A stretch of 64,000 nt of DNA from Enemella evansiae (GTDB lineage Bacteria > Pseudomonadota > Alphaproteobacteria > Rhodobacterales > Rhodobacteraceae): NCBI GenBank assembly GCA_017255395.1, contig JAFKDC010000004.1:124001-188000 (forward strand), written 5' to 3'. Position numbers and translations under genes: made by a program. The notes under the pieces were generated by a model. The model made no database searches and was not told the DNA's origin. It saw only the letters and a list, made by a program, of their open reading frames with translations. This document shows positions 7,735 through 18,015 of the stretch, piece after piece; position 1 is the stretch's first letter; every line of letters starts with the position of its first letter.

Positions 7735-10230
7735 ATGACCATCTCGGAATCCCGCCGCACCTTCCTGAAGGCCACCGCCGCCGCCAGCACCGCCGCCGCC
7801 GCCGGAATCCCGCTGGCGACCGGCCCGGCCCTGGCCCAGGCGCCGGGCAATGCCGATATCCGCTGGGACAAGGCGCCCTGCCGGTTCTGCGGCACCGGCT
7901 GTTCCGTGCTGGTCGGCACCAAGGCGGGCCGCGTCGTCGCCACGCAGGGCGACCCCGAGGCCCCGGTGAACCGCGGCCTGAACTGCATCAAGGGCTATTT
8001 CCTGTCCAAGATCATGTATGGCGCCGACCGCCTGACCACGCCGCTGCTGCGCAAGTCGAATGGCGTCTACGACAAGAACGGCGACTTCGAGCCGGTCAGC
8101 TGGGACGAGGCCTTCGACACCATGGCGCTGAAGTGGAAAGAGGCGCTGGCCGCGAAGGGGCCGACAAGCGTCGGCATGTTCGGCTCGGGCCAGTGGACGG
8201 TCTGGGAAGGCTATGCCGCCGCCAAGCTGATGAAGGCCGGTTTCCGGTCGAACAACATCGACCCCAACGCGCGGCACTGCATGGCCTCTGCGGTGGTCGG
8301 CTTCATGCGCGCCTTCGGCATCGATGAGCCGATGGGCTGCTACGACGACTTCGAGCACGCCGATACCTTCGTGCTCTGGGGCTCGAACATGGCCGAGATG
8401 CACCCGATCCTGTGGTCGCGCCTGACCGACACGCGCCTGACCAAGGAAGGCGCAGAGGTCCATGTGCTGTCGACCTTCGAGCACCGGTCCTTCGAGCTGG
8501 CCGACAACGGCCTCGTCTTCAAGCCGCAGACCGATCTGGCGATCCTGAACTACATCGCCAATTACATCATCCAGAACGACGCGGTGAACTGGGATTTCCT
8601 CGAAAAGCACGTCAATATCACGAAGACCGCGACCGATATCGGCTATGGCCTGCGCGACAGCGATCCCCGGCAGGCGGCGGCGGAAAACCCGAACTCCGGC
8701 GCCCTGACGCCCATCGACTTCGACGCCTATGCCGCCGCCGTGGCCCCCTATACAGCCGAATATGTCTCGGAACTCTCCGGTGTGCCGGTGCACCAGCTGG
8801 AGAAACTGGCCCAGCAATATGCCGACCCGAACCGCAAGGTGATGTCGCTCTGGACCATGGGCTTCAACCAGCACACGCGCGGCAGCTGGGCCAACGGCTC
8901 GGTCTACAACATCCACCTGCTGACCGGGAAGATTTCCGAGCCCGGCAATTCGCCCTTCTCGCTGACCGGCCAGCCCTCGGCCTGCGGCACGGCGCGCGAA
9001 GTGGGCACCTTTGCGCACCGTCTGCCGGCGGACCTTGTGGTGACGAAACCCGAGCACCGCGCCCATGCGGAAGAGATCTGGCGCCTGCCCGAAGGCACCA
9101 TCCCGGAAAAGCCCGGCCTGCACGCGGTGGCGCAGAACCGCGCGCTGAAGGACGGCACGCTGAACGCCTACTGGGTGCAGTGCAACAACAACATGCAGGC
9201 GGCGGCCAATCTGAATGTCGAGGGCCTGCCCGGCTATCGCAACCCCGACAATTTCATCACCGTCTCGGACCCCTACCCCACGGTCACCGCCATGTCCGCC
9301 GACCTGATCCTGCCCACCGCCATGTGGGTCGAGAAGGAAGGCGCCTATGGCAACGCCGAACGCCGCACCCAGTTCTGGCGCCAGCAGGTCATGGCCCCCG
9401 GCGAGGCAAAGTCCGACCTCTGGCAGCTGATGGAATTCGCCAAGCGCTTCACCGTCGAAGAGGCATGGGGCGCCGACCTCGTCGCCAAGGCGCCCGAGTT
9501 GGCGGGCAAGACGCTGTACGACGTGCTCTACGAAAACGGTCAGGTGAACCGCTTCCCGCTGGAAGACACCGCCGAGGGCTTCGACAACGTCGAGGCACAG
9601 CACTTCGGCTACTACGTGCAGAAGGGGCTGTTCGAGGAATACGCCACCTTCGGACGCGGCCACGGGCATGACCTTGCGCCCTTCGACACCTATCATCAGG
9701 CGCGCGGGCTGCGCTGGCCGGTGGTCGACGGGCAGGAAACGCTGTACCGCTTCCGCGAAGGCTATGATCCCTATGTCGCCGAGGGCCGCGATGTCCAGTT
9801 CTACGGGCACAAGGACGGCAAGGCGAAGATCATCTTCGCCCCCTACGAACCCGCCGCCGAAGCCCCGGACGAGGAATACGACCTGTGGCTGTCCACGGGT
9901 CGGGTGCTGGAACACTGGCATTCCGGCTCGATGACCCGGCGGGTGCCCGAGCTGCACCGCGCCTTCCCCTCGGCGGTGGTCTTCATGCACCCCGAGGACG
10001 CCAGGGATCGCGGACTGCGGCGCGGGCAGGAGATCATGATCTCGACCCGCCGCGGCGAGATGCTCAGCCGTGTCGAGACACGCGGTCGCAACAAGGTGCC
10101 GCGCGGTCTGGTCTTTGTGCCATGGTTCGACGAGGGGCAGCTGATCAACAAGCTGACGCTGGACGCGACCTGCCCGCTGTCCAAGGAAACCGACTTCAAG
10201 AAATGCGCCTGCAAGGTCGAACGGGCCTGA
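7735..10230 (+). CDS. napA: Periplasmic nitrate reductase catalytic subunit NapA
   Basis: 831 residues, the usual NapA length. Tat signal SRRTFLK at 6-12 with a hydrophobic Ala-rich stretch to about residue 35. The [4Fe-4S] ligands Cys49, Cys52, Cys56 and Cys84 ([13 protein letters not shown]) and the molybdenum ligand Cys182 (ARHCMAS) are all present. It reduces nitrate to nitrite in the periplasm using a bis-MGD molybdenum cofactor and receives electrons from NapB. No sign of damage. In Rhodobacteraceae this enzyme serves redox balancing or the first step of denitrification; no nir, nor or nos genes are visible here. Confidence 0.97.
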   Translation: MTISESRRTFLKATAAASTAAAAGIPLATGPALAQAPGNADIRWDKAPCRFCGTGCSVLVGTKAGRVVATQGDPEAPVNRGLNCIKGYFLSKIMYGADRLTTPLLRKSNGVYDKNGDFEPVSWDEAFDTMALKWKEALAAKGPTSVGMFGSGQWTVWEGYAAAKLMKAGFRSNNIDPNARHCMASAVVGFMRAFGIDEPMGCYDDFEHADTFVLWGSNMAEMHPILWSRLTDTRLTKEGAEVHVLSTFEHRSFELADNGLVFKPQTDLAILNYIANYIIQNDAVNWDFLEKHVNITKTATDIGYGLRDSDPRQAAAENPNSGALTPIDFDAYAAAVAPYTAEYVSELSGVPVHQLEKLAQQYADPNRKVMSLWTMGFNQHTRGSWANGSVYNIHLLTGKISEPGNSPFSLTGQPSACGTAREVGTFAHRLPADLVVTKPEHRAHAEEIWRLPEGTIPEKPGLHAVAQNRALKDGTLNAYWVQCNNNMQAAANLNVEGLPGYRNPDNFITVSDPYPTVTAMSADLILPTAMWVEKEGAYGNAERRTQFWRQQVMAPGEAKSDLWQLMEFAKRFTVEEAWGADLVAKAPELAGKTLYDVLYENGQVNRFPLEDTAEGFDNVEAQHFGYYVQKGLFEEYATFGRGHGHDLAPFDTYHQARGLRWPVVDGQETLYRFREGYDPYVAEGRDVQFYGHKDGKAKIIFAPYEPAAEAPDEEYDLWLSTGRVLEHWHSGSMTRRVPELHRAFPSAVVFMHPEDARDRGLRRGQEIMISTRRGEMLSRVETRGRNKVPRGLVFVPWFDEGQLINKLTLDATCPLSKETDFKKCACKVERA

Positions 10231-10294
10231 TTGTTGCCCTGTGCCGCAGGGGGCCACACCCCTGCGGATCCCCTACCCGCCAAGGAGGCCGGGA

Positions 10295-11113
10295 ATGCCC
10301 GCCGCCACGCCAGTCCTGTCCCCCCAGCGCCGCCGGTTCCTGACCGATACGGCGCGCATGGCCGGCGGCTGCCTTGTCGCGGCAAGCGGATTGGCCTGGC
10401 TGGCGCGCGAGGCGCGGGCGCTTCCGGCAGAGGCGTTGCGCCCACCCGGCGCCCTGCCCGAGGCCGAGTTTCTCTCCGCCTGCATCCGCTGCGGGCTTTG
10501 CGTGCGCGACTGCCCCTATGACACGCTATCGCTGGCCGAACTGGGCGCCGACGGCCCCGCCACCGGCACGCCCTATTTCACCGCCCGCGCGGTCCCCTGC
10601 GAGATGTGCGAGGACATCCCCTGTGTCGCCGCCTGCCCGACCGGCGCGCTTGACCAGAGCCTGACCGATATCGACGAGGCGCGGATGGGCACCGCGGTTC
10701 TGGTCGATCAGGAGAACTGCCTGAACTTCCTCGGCCTGCGCTGCGACGTCTGCTACCGGGTCTGCCCGGTCATCGACGCGGCGATCACGCTGGAGCTGTC
10801 GCACAACGACCGCTCGGGCCATCACGCGATCTTTGCGCCGACGGTCCATGCGGACCACTGCACCGGCTGCGGCGTCTGCGAGAAAAGCTGCGTCCTGCCG
10901 GAAGCCGCGATCAAGGTGCTGCCCCTGCGGCTGGCCCGGGGGGCCTCGGCAGAGCATTACCGCAGGGGCTGGGAAGAGCAGGACAGCAACGGCGCGCCGC
11001 TGGTCGACGGGTTGATCGACCTGCCCGACCGCCTGCCGGGAACGGGCACCGACAACCTGGCCGCGCCCGGCGGCTTCGATCCGGCCTTCACCCTGCCGGA
11101 GGCGGGACAATGA
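10295..11113 (+). CDS. napG: Quinol dehydrogenase ferredoxin subunit NapG
   Basis: 272 residues from the ATG that follows AAGGAGG; a longer frame upstream lacks a ribosome binding site. The N-terminus has a twin-arginine-like [10 protein letters not shown] motif. Four [4Fe-4S] cysteine groups follow: [43 protein letters not shown] and [11 protein letters not shown]. NapG works with NapH to feed quinol electrons to periplasmic NapC/NapB. Overlaps napH by 4 bp. Confidence 0.95.
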   Translation: MPAATPVLSPQRRRFLTDTARMAGGCLVAASGLAWLAREARALPAEALRPPGALPEAEFLSACIRCGLCVRDCPYDTLSLAELGADGPATGTPYFTARAVPCEMCEDIPCVAACPTGALDQSLTDIDEARMGTAVLVDQENCLNFLGLRCDVCYRVCPVIDAAITLELSHNDRSGHHAIFAPTVHADHCTGCGVCEKSCVLPEAAIKVLPLRLARGASAEHYRRGWEEQDSNGAPLVDGLIDLPDRLPGTGTDNLAAPGGFDPAFTLPEAGQ

Positions 11114-12021
11114 AGGCCTCGACCGCCGCGCCCGTCGGGCAGGAGGCCATTCAGGCCAAGGGGTGGCTGCGCGCGCATCGCTTCCTGATCCTGCGCCGAA
11201 TGTCGCAGGCGGTCTTCCTGGCGCTGTTCCTGCTGGGGCCCTGGTTCGGCCTGTGGTGGGTCACCGGCACGCTGGCCGGGTCGCGCAGTTTCGGGGTGCT
11301 GCCGCTGACCGATCCCCTGGTGGCGTTGCAAAGCCTTGTTGCGGGGCACTGGCCCGCCGCGACGGCGCTGATCGGCGCGGGCATCGTTCTGGTGACCTAC
11401 GCGCTGATCGGCGGGCGGGTCTATTGTTCCTGGATCTGCCCGATCAACCCGGTGACGGACGCCGCGCATTGGCTGCACGACCGGCTTGGGCTGCACAAGG
11501 GCTGGCAGCCCAAGCGCCAAACCCGGCTCTGGCTGCTGGGCGCGGTGCTGGCCGTCTCGGCCCTGACCGGCACCATTGCCTGGGAAACCGTCAACCCGAT
11601 TACCATGCTGCACCGCGGGCTGGTCTTCGGCATGGGGTTCGCCTGGGCGCTGGTGGGGCTGGTCTTTCTCTTCGACCTGCTGGTGGCGCGCCGTGGCTGG
11701 TGCGGGCACCTGTGCCCGGTCGGCGCCTTTTACGGGCTGCTCGGCCAGCGCAGCCTGCTGCGGATCAGCGCCGCCCGGCGCGTGGCCTGCGACGACTGCA
11801 TGGATTGCTTCGCCGTCTGCCCGGAAAACCAGGTCATCGCCCCGGCCCTGCGCGGCAAGGACGGAGACACCCCGCTGATCCTGTCGCCGGACTGCACCAA
11901 TTGCGGGCGCTGCATCGACGTCTGTGCCGTCGATGTCTTCGCCTTCACCCATCGCTTCGACACCCGTGTCGAAGGCCCCTCACCCCGGCGGCCCCGCACG
12001 GCCGCCGACCAAGCCGCCTGA
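11110..12021 (+). CDS. napH: Quinol dehydrogenase membrane subunit NapH
   Basis: 303 residues. Four predicted membrane helices (about 30-50, 75-100, 140-160 and 175-195) alternate with cysteine motifs CSWICP and [10 protein letters not shown], and two C-terminal ferredoxin clusters follow ([12 protein letters not shown] and [11 protein letters not shown]). This is the NapH architecture. It oxidises quinol in the inner membrane together with NapG. Start overlaps the napG stop (ATGA). Confidence 0.95.
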   Translation: MKASTAAPVGQEAIQAKGWLRAHRFLILRRMSQAVFLALFLLGPWFGLWWVTGTLAGSRSFGVLPLTDPLVALQSLVAGHWPAATALIGAGIVLVTYALIGGRVYCSWICPINPVTDAAHWLHDRLGLHKGWQPKRQTRLWLLGAVLAVSALTGTIAWETVNPITMLHRGLVFGMGFAWALVGLVFLFDLLVARRGWCGHLCPVGAFYGLLGQRSLLRISAARRVACDDCMDCFAVCPENQVIAPALRGKDGDTPLILSPDCTNCGRCIDVCAVDVFAFTHRFDTRVEGPSPRRPRTAADQAA

Positions 12022-12042
12022 CGGCGCCAACGGAGAGCTGAC

Positions 12043-12483
12043 ATGAAACTGCCGGTCAAAGCGGGCCTCGCCGCATTCGCCTCAACCCTGCTGCTGTCCG
12101 GGCTGGTCCTGGCGCAATCCAACAGCCATGTGCAATCGCTGCGCGGATCGGAGCTGGACACCACCCTGCCCGCCCCCGACCTTTATCAGCAGCAGCAAGG
12201 GCGCGAGGTGCGCAACTATCGCCAGCAGCCGCCGCTGATCCCGCATTCGATGGAACAGTACCAGATCGACCTGCGCACCAACCAATGCCTCAGCTGCCAC
12301 GACTGGACCAATGCGGGCGACCGCGGCGCCCCGACGCTGTCGATGACCCACTACCTCGATCGCGACGGCACCCAGCTGGATACCGTCGCGGGCACCCGCT
12401 GGTTCTGCAACCAGTGCCACGTGCCGCAGGCGGACGCCCCGGCCCTGGTCGACAACACGTTTGAACCCAGCGCATCGCGCTGA
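12043..12483 (+). CDS. napB: Periplasmic nitrate reductase cytochrome subunit NapB
   Basis: 146 residues with a cleavable signal peptide (to about residue 24, LVLA-Q) and two haem-binding motifs, CLSCH and CNQCH, as expected for dihaem NapB. It passes electrons from NapC to NapA in the periplasm. Preceded by a GGAGAG ribosome binding site and followed after 23 bp by napC. Length and order are typical. Confidence 0.95.
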   Translation: MKLPVKAGLAAFASTLLLSGLVLAQSNSHVQSLRGSELDTTLPAPDLYQQQQGREVRNYRQQPPLIPHSMEQYQIDLRTNQCLSCHDWTNAGDRGAPTLSMTHYLDRDGTQLDTVAGTRWFCNQCHVPQADAPALVDNTFEPSASR

Positions 12484-12506
12484 GGCTAGGCACGGAAGGA
12501 CAAGAC

Positions 12507-13208
12507 ATGGCCGAGAATGACACCAAGCCCGGTCGGCGGAATTTCCTGCTGCGCCTCTGGGACGCCTTCTGGAGCCCGACGGGCGTGCTCAGCACGGGCT
12601 TCCTGCTGATCGCCGGCTTCATCGGCGGCATCCTGTTCTGGGGCGGCTTTCACTGGTCGCTTGAACTGACCAACACCGAGGAGTTCTGCACCTCCTGCCA
12701 CACGATGGAAACGAACCTCGGCGAGTACCGCGAGACGATCCACTACAACAACCACTCGGGTGTGCGGGCGATCTGTTCCGACTGCCACGTCCCGCACGAG
12801 TGGCAATACAAGATGAAGGCCAAGATCATGGCCGTGAAGGACGTCTACCACGAGGTGTTGGGCACCATCTCGACCGAAGAGAAATACGAAGCGCGCCGGT
12901 TGGAAATGGCGGCGGCGGTCTGGAAAAAGATGAAGGCCAGCGACTCGCGCGAGTGCCGCAACTGCCATGCTTTCGAGTACATGGACTTCACCCTTCAGGA
13001 GACCCGCGCCGCCGACAATCACCAGCGCGCCATCGACGAGAGCATGACCTGTATCGATTGCCATCAGGGCATCGCCCACGACCTGCCGCCGGGCTACCAG
13101 GAAGAATACGATCACGTGGTCGAAACGCTGGCCCGGTCCGGCGCGGCACCGGCCGCGGGCACCGACATGGCTGCCATCCGGTCATGGCTGAAGGGTGCGG
13201 GCGAATGA
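12507..13208 (+). CDS. napC: NapC/NirT family tetrahaem cytochrome c
   Basis: 233 residues: one N-terminal membrane anchor (about 27-50) and four CxxCH motifs (CTSCH, CSDCH, CRNCH, CIDCH), the standard NapC set. It oxidises quinol at the membrane and reduces NapB. With napGH also present, two quinol entry routes coexist in this operon. Start ATG follows AAGGAC. Confidence 0.95.
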   Translation: MAENDTKPGRRNFLLRLWDAFWSPTGVLSTGFLLIAGFIGGILFWGGFHWSLELTNTEEFCTSCHTMETNLGEYRETIHYNNHSGVRAICSDCHVPHEWQYKMKAKIMAVKDVYHEVLGTISTEEKYEARRLEMAAAVWKKMKASDSRECRNCHAFEYMDFTLQETRAADNHQRAIDESMTCIDCHQGIAHDLPPGYQEEYDHVVETLARSGAAPAAGTDMAAIRSWLKGAGE

Positions 13209-13263
13209 CCGCGCGCGCGCCCATCCGCCCTTCCGACAACCGCCGCATGACGGAGTGATACAG

Positions 13264-13536
13264 ATGCTCAGTTTTCTCGATCTTCTCGGCACCATCGGCG
13301 CAAGCGTGCTGGGCCTGCCCGGCATCATCGGCGTCGCGCTTGGCATGGCGACACGGAAATGGGCGCTGGCCGCCGGGCTGGGCGGGCTGATCGGATTGCT
13401 GGCGCCGATGATCCTTGGCGGATCGCATTCGACCCATGTGGCGATCACGCCGATGGAATACACGATCTCGGTTCTGGTCGGGCTGCTGGCCGGTCTGGTC
13501 GGATGCGCCATCCGCCACAAGGGCGCCAGAATCTGA
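13264..13536 (+). CDS. Small membrane protein after napC
   Basis: 90 residues with three predicted hydrophobic helices (about 5-28, 32-52 and 62-83) rich in Gly, Leu and Ala; no recognised family. The ATG is preceded by GGAGTGATACAG. It lies 55 bp after napC on the same strand, so it is probably the last gene of the nap operon. No cysteines or histidines that would suggest cofactor binding. It is not a standard nap component; NapE, the usual small membrane protein, is shorter with one helix. Confidence 0.6.
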   Translation: MLSFLDLLGTIGASVLGLPGIIGVALGMATRKWALAAGLGGLIGLLAPMILGGSHSTHVAITPMEYTISVLVGLLAGLVGCAIRHKGARI

Positions 13537-13552
13537 GGCGCGGCCCGGGGGC

Positions 13553-14056
13553 CTAACCGGCCAGCGCCCCGCGCAGCCAGTCGTCGAGGGCCGCGGCCCC
13601 GGCCCCGACCTGCGACCCAAGCCCGCCGGCGAAACGCAGGAACCCGTCGCGGTTGCGGGCATTGACCGCCGTCAGAACCGGAATGCCCTTCTCCAGCGCA
13701 AGGGCGAGCACCGGCGCAAAGCCGCGCCCGGCACATTCCTGCGCGCCGAACTTGTTCAGGATCAGCACATCGGCCCCCTCGCGCAGCCGGAGCGTCACCG
13801 CCTCCGCCGCCGCTTCCAGAGACCCCGGATCGAGACGGCAGCCCCGGGACCCGGCCCCCAGCTTCTGCGAGATTTCCAGCGCCGGGCCGCGCGGCAGAAC
13901 GGCAAGCTCCATGTCGCAGGGATGCGCGCCCTCTGTCGGCGCGCGGGATTGCACGATACCGGCAACCACATGGCCCTCTGCCCTCAGTCTTTCGGCAAGC
14001 GAGGCCAGCAGGCGATCCGCCTCCCCCCGCGTTTCGGAAAGGATATATCCGAGCAC
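13553..14056 (-). CDS. DUF2478 domain-containing protein (molybdenum-metabolism associated)
   Basis: 167 residues from a GTG with AGAAGGGGG five bases upstream; the longer frame to 14173 would overlap the upstream regulator and lacks this ribosome binding site. Begins VLGYILSETRGEADRLLASL and contains ADVLILNKFGAQE, matching DUF2478, a P-loop-like family usually encoded near molybdate transport or molybdoenzymes. It converges on the nap operon, whose NapA needs molybdenum, so a role in cofactor or metal supply is plausible but unproven. Probably transcribed with the Crp/Fnr gene upstream. Confidence 0.72.
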   Translation of the reverse strand: MLGYILSETRGEADRLLASLAERLRAEGHVVAGIVQSRAPTEGAHPCDMELAVLPRGPALEISQKLGAGSRGCRLDPGSLEAAAEAVTLRLREGADVLILNKFGAQECAGRGFAPVLALALEKGIPVLTAVNARNRDGFLRFAGGLGSQVGAGAAALDDWLRGALAG

Positions 14057-14132
14057 AACAGCCCCCTTCTTCTGTTCAGGTCGCGCAAGCGGGTCGCCCG
14101 CGGTCAAGGAAAGGCACGACCCGACAAACCGG

Positions 14133-14822
14133 TTACTCGGTTTCGCACAGGTCGCAAAAGCGCGACAGGTCATGGGTGTCCGCGATCCGCGCGGTGTTGC
14201 CCTCGACCGTCACCCCCCTGTTGCGCAGCCGGGCAAAGGCGCGCGACAGGCTTTCCGGCGACATGCCGATCCGCCCGGCGATGACGACCTTGTCGTAGGG
14301 CAGGCGCACATCGCAGGCGCCGCCCTGCCCCGGCGGCAGAAGCGACAGAAGGAACCGGGCCGCGCGCTGCGCCCCGTCCCGCAGCTTCAGCATTTCGATC
14401 TCGCGCACGAGGGCGTTCAGATGCGCGCGCGCCCCGGCCAGAATGGCGCCGCGCGTCTCTGGCGACCGGTCCATCAGGGACAGAACAAGGCTGACGGGCA
14501 ATTGCAGGGCCTGCACCTGGGTGATGGCCTCGGCGTGGACCATATGGGACGGGGCGCCAAGAACGGCGGCGTCCCCGATGGTCTGACCCGGGCCAAGCAC
14601 ATTGATGACCGCCTCTTGCCCGCGCGCGGTCACGCTGTACAGCTTGACCCAGCCCCCCATGATCACGAAAAGGTGCTGTGCCGGCGCCCCCGCCGAGAAG
14701 ACCGTCGTGCCGCGTTCGAACATGCGGACGGTGCCCTGATCGAGCAACCTGTCCGCTGCCTCTTTCGGGCACATCCCGATCAGATCCGCCCGTCGCGCCG
14801 CGTTTCTGAGAGCTTCGTTCAT
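14133..14822 (-). CDS. Crp/Fnr family transcriptional regulator
   Basis: 229 residues from the ATG at 14822. N-terminal cyclic-nucleotide-binding-like beta barrel (about 20-140, with HLFVIMGGWVKLYS and GQTIGDAAVL), a long dimerisation helix, and a C-terminal winged helix with VIAGRIGMSPESLSRAFARL as recognition region. It lacks the N-terminal cysteine cluster of FnrL, so it is more like DNR/NnrR-type sensors, but a CDLC pair sits at the very C-terminus. It is encoded near nap and may act at the dyad at 6805-6818. The effector is unknown. Confidence 0.85.
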   Translation of the reverse strand: MNEALRNAARRADLIGMCPKEAADRLLDQGTVRMFERGTTVFSAGAPAQHLFVIMGGWVKLYSVTARGQEAVINVLGPGQTIGDAAVLGAPSHMVHAEAITQVQALQLPVSLVLSLMDRSPETRGAILAGARAHLNALVREIEMLKLRDGAQRAARFLLSLLPPGQGGACDVRLPYDKVVIAGRIGMSPESLSRAFARLRNRGVTVEGNTARIADTHDLSRFCDLCETE

Positions 14823-15311
14823 CCGTCTGACTTTCCGTAGCTGGCATGACCCGGACGCGTGGTTCGAACGCGCCGGACGGCACAACGATACGCCGCAGCC
14901 CCGGCAGAGATGTTGCGGCAGCGCAAACTTCTGCCGCGATTTCCGGGACGCCCCCCTGACAGATCCGCAGCATTGGCGTGTCCTGTCAGGAATACTCACT
15001 TAATGGTTGTATAAAGCAACCGATTTGGCAGCGCCGCCACGCCCCTGGCGTTTGCATTTCAACGGAAAGGGCGCCGGTCGCGCAGATCATGTGACAGAGA
15101 AATCTATCTACCCCAGGATGATAACCGGAAATCATGAACGATAGAGCCCCGATAGAGGAAAAAGCGGCCCCACGACCGGGAAAGGCTTTGCCCCTCGCTT
15201 TCCAAGCAAGGGGACCGAAATGCGAAACATGTGCAAACCCGCCTTAGAAGGCCGGTAGCTGGGGAACGCGAGAGCAGGGCCTTGGGGGGCCGAGGCCCCG
15301 CCCCCGCGCGG
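14823..15311. other. Intergenic region upstream of the Crp/Fnr gene
   Basis: About 490 bp between the regulator start and the 3' end of the ABC-like gene. It contains an imperfect dyad GGTTG-N7-CAACC at 15005-15021 in an AT-richer stretch that may hold the regulator promoter. No gene is convincing here. Confidence 0.45.
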
Positions 15312-16895
15312 TCACTTAGGGGCATGCAGGCTGCATGGCTGTGGCGCGGGGCTTTCGGCGCCTTCAGCGCTACCCCAGAGAACAGTCGTTGGGGTCGCAT
15401 CGATCCAGTGCCGCACGGCTTCCGCGACCTCCGGCCGCGCGGCAGCGAAGTCCTGACCGACAAGCACAAGGCGCGGTTGGCACAGGGACGCGCGCACCAG
15501 ACTGACGGCCGTGCGCTCGGACAGCGACAATGTCCGCCCGCCCTCCGTAATTCTGCGGTCGAGATCGCCATCGGGGCACAGCACCGCCTTCAGCCGCAGC
15601 TGGCCGATCCTGTCACGCAGGGCCGCATCCTCGATCGAAACCCCGGTCCCGAAGGTCAGCGCGCGGCGCAGCGACCCTTGCAGGATCGGCACATCGGGAC
15701 CGATCCGGCAGAGGTTGCGCCGCAAGGCGCCGCGGCTCAGCGCATCCAGCGGGATGCCCGACATCCGGACCTGCCCGGCAGGTTTCGGGTCGCGCCCCAG
15801 AAGGATGTCGAAAAGCGCGGTTTCGGCACGTTCGCCAAGCGCGATGCGGCCTGCCTTGCCAGCAGCCAGCCTGAAGGAAAATGCGGGCGCGCCCGGCAGC
15901 TCCAGCGCCTCGATCCGCAGCGCCACCGGGCCCTTGGGCAGCCCGCGCGTGCCATAGGGGCCGCGCTGGCGGCGGGCCAATGCGGCGGCGCATTTCTCTC
16001 GCGCCGCGCGCCACCCGGCGTGCAGGTTCCAGACCGTGGCAAGGTTGCGCATCGGCGCAAGCAGCAGCCCCAGCGCCGAAAGCGCCGCGGCAATGGTCCC
16101 GGTGCCAAGCCCCTCTCGGGCGCCGATCAGCAGGATCAGCGCCGCCGTCAGCCCGGCCATCAGCTCGGGCACGGCGGTCAGAGCCTCGGCAAGGCGCAGC
16201 CGGTCAAGCGCGGCCTCGATCATCTGCCCCGACCGTCGGCGCAGCCGGTGCAGCTCTTTGTTCCGGCGGCCCAGCCGGTCGAGATCGGGGGCCAGCGCCA
16301 TGCGTTCGGTCATCTCGGCGGCGATGCGCCCCCGACGGGCGCGCAGGCGCCGGTGCAGCGGCGCAAGACGCCGCCCCCCCACGAAGATCAGCAGCAGCGC
16401 CACGCCAAGCGGCGGCAGCACCGCAAGCAGCAGCGCGGGCGACAGCAGGCCCAGCACCGCCAGAGTCGCCGGAATCAGGATCGCCCCCGCAATGAGGCGC
16501 GGCACCCCGCGCCCCGCCCAGTTGCGAAAGGCGGTCATATCGCCGACGAAACGCAGGCTGGAGTATCCGCTGCGCCGCGCCGCCACATCGCTGGCGGCCA
16601 TACCCGCCGCATGTTCGAAAAGCGCGGCGCGCAGGTCCAGCGCATAGCTCTGCGCCAGACGCTCGCCCTGCACCTGCGCCGCGATCCGTGCCGAGGCGAT
16701 GACCAGACCGGACAGGCTGAGCACCACCACCGGGACCAGCGGCAGGTCGGGACCGCCCGCGTGCAGCGCCTCGAACAGCGCGCGGGTGGCAAAGGCCGCG
16801 GCACCGGCGGCCAGCCCCTGCATCAGCGTCAGCAGCGTCACCCGGGCCAGCGGCGCGCGCCGCCCGGGGGCAAGAAGGCGGGGCATCGGGGTCAT
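15312..16895 (-). CDS. ABC-exporter-like protein with degenerate ATPase domain
   Basis: 527 residues. N-terminal exporter-type membrane domain (about residues 15-290, roughly six helices) fused to a C-terminal region that aligns by order with an ABC ATPase but has lost its motifs. The Walker A position reads ALGERAETALFD (no Gly-Lys-Ser), the signature reads TLSLSERTAVSLVRA, and the Walker B end reads LVLVGQDFA instead of Asp-Glu. ATP hydrolysis by this subunit alone looks impossible. Its ATG overlaps the stop of the DUF1611-like gene (ATGA). It could pair with an active half-transporter encoded elsewhere or act without ATP. Confidence 0.7.
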   Translation of the reverse strand: MTPMPRLLAPGRRAPLARVTLLTLMQGLAAGAAAFATRALFEALHAGGPDLPLVPVVVLSLSGLVIASARIAAQVQGERLAQSYALDLRAALFEHAAGMAASDVAARRSGYSSLRFVGDMTAFRNWAGRGVPRLIAGAILIPATLAVLGLLSPALLLAVLPPLGVALLLIFVGGRRLAPLHRRLRARRGRIAAEMTERMALAPDLDRLGRRNKELHRLRRRSGQMIEAALDRLRLAEALTAVPELMAGLTAALILLIGAREGLGTGTIAAALSALGLLLAPMRNLATVWNLHAGWRAAREKCAAALARRQRGPYGTRGLPKGPVALRIEALELPGAPAFSFRLAAGKAGRIALGERAETALFDILLGRDPKPAGQVRMSGIPLDALSRGALRRNLCRIGPDVPILQGSLRRALTFGTGVSIEDAALRDRIGQLRLKAVLCPDGDLDRRITEGGRTLSLSERTAVSLVRASLCQPRLVLVGQDFAAARPEVAEAVRHWIDATPTTVLWGSAEGAESPAPQPCSLHAPK

Positions 16896-17965
16896 GCAGC
16901 GTGCGACCAGTCCGCATTCGCCCGCAGCGCGAACCCGTTGGCCTCGGCGGGGTCCGACAGATCCGACTTGCGCAGCACCGGGATGCCCGTGGCGACCTCG
17001 GCCTCGCGGCTGGCCATCGGCGAACAGCTCAGCATTCCGGTCAGCAGGTCCGGGGCCAGCCCCAGTCGCGCCAGCTCGGCCACGCCACCGGCGGCGGCCA
17101 CCGCATCGCCACAGGCAAAGACCAGGCCAGAGATCCGGCTCTGGAACCACGGATCGGCGATGAGCTGCGCGGTTTCGCGCTGGAACAGCCCGTCAGCCAC
17201 CTCCATCACGGCAATCTCGCAGCCCTGGCGCTGCGCCTCGCCCAGCAGCCGCTCGATACCGCGCCGGATGCGCGGCAGCTCTTCAAGGTAGGTGGTCACC
17301 ATGCCCGCATCGGTGAAATCGCCGACATATTGCGCGCCGGTATCGCTGTATTCGTTGTAATCGCCGAAGGCGCCGGTGCCGGTGGCCTTGATCGCGGCGG
17401 TCTTCCATCCCGCCCGGCGCAGCCCCAGCGCAAGCTGCGCGGTGGCCAGCGTCTTGCCCGAGTTCATCGCCGTGCCCAGAACCGCGATCACCGGGATACG
17501 GGAGGGCTGGGCAGGATCGGGCAGCGCGAAGTGTTCCAGGTTGACCGGCCTGCCGTCCTGCCCCAGCAGGCGCCCCTTGGGCAGCAGCCGCGTGGCGGGC
17601 TTGATGCGCTCGTTGCGGGCGGTCATGCGACCGATGCAGCCGCCGCCCGCCAGCATGTCGGCGCCGTCCGCCGCGATTTCGGCGACACCCTCGAACTGGT
17701 CGGGCGCATAGCGTGCGCCGCAGGCCAGCACGACGAGATCGCCGGGAAACAGATCCGACGGCCGCCCCGAGGGCAGCTGGATGCGCCGGTGCTGGCCGAT
17801 CTGCGCAACCTGCGCGAGGATCAGATCGCCGGGGCGCGCCTCGGCAAAGCCGGTGTCGAGACCGCAGATCTGCGTGCGGTCCACACGGCGGGTCGAAAAG
17901 CTCCATTTCGCGCTGTCGAGCTGGGTTGTCAGGGCGGCGGTCGGGGATGTCAGGGCGGTGGTCAT
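16892..17965 (-). CDS. DUF1611-like P-loop protein (DgcN family-like)
   Basis: 357 residues. A beta-rich N-terminal domain (about 1-130) is followed by a P-loop domain starting VLGTAMNSGKTLATAQLALG (about 172-191) and a conserved AIKATGTGAFGDYNEYSDTG segment. This resembles DUF1611 proteins; characterised relatives (DgcN) N-acetylate D-glutamate. The N-terminal half differs from those, so the activity is uncertain. Start ATG follows AAAGGA. It sits between an alpha/beta hydrolase and the degenerate ABC protein and overlaps the latter, so the three are co-expressed. Confidence 0.6.
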   Translation of the reverse strand: MTTALTSPTAALTTQLDSAKWSFSTRRVDRTQICGLDTGFAEARPGDLILAQVAQIGQHRRIQLPSGRPSDLFPGDLVVLACGARYAPDQFEGVAEIAADGADMLAGGGCIGRMTARNERIKPATRLLPKGRLLGQDGRPVNLEHFALPDPAQPSRIPVIAVLGTAMNSGKTLATAQLALGLRRAGWKTAAIKATGTGAFGDYNEYSDTGAQYVGDFTDAGMVTTYLEELPRIRRGIERLLGEAQRQGCEIAVMEVADGLFQRETAQLIADPWFQSRISGLVFACGDAVAAAGGVAELARLGLAPDLLTGMLSCSPMASREAEVATGIPVLRKSDLSDPAEANGFALRANADWSHAA

Positions 17966-18015
17966 GAGAGGGGTCCTTTCAAGGGCGGGGAAGATGTTGA
18001 GGATCGGAAACAGGG

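Noticed and set aside
7369-10257. 962-codon minus-strand frame opposite napA
   Set aside because: Antisense shadow of napA; low-complexity Gly/Arg/Val composition and no ribosome binding site.
14057-14173. N-terminal extension of the DUF2478 gene to 14173
   Set aside because: It would overlap the upstream Crp/Fnr coding sequence and the extra residues do not resemble the family; the GTG at 14056 has a proper ribosome binding site.
15005-15021. GGTTG-N7-CAACC as an FNR-type site before the Crp/Fnr gene
   Set aside because: TTG and CAA are 7 bp apart instead of the 8 needed for a Crp/Fnr half-site pair, so it is not a proper site, though it may be another operator.
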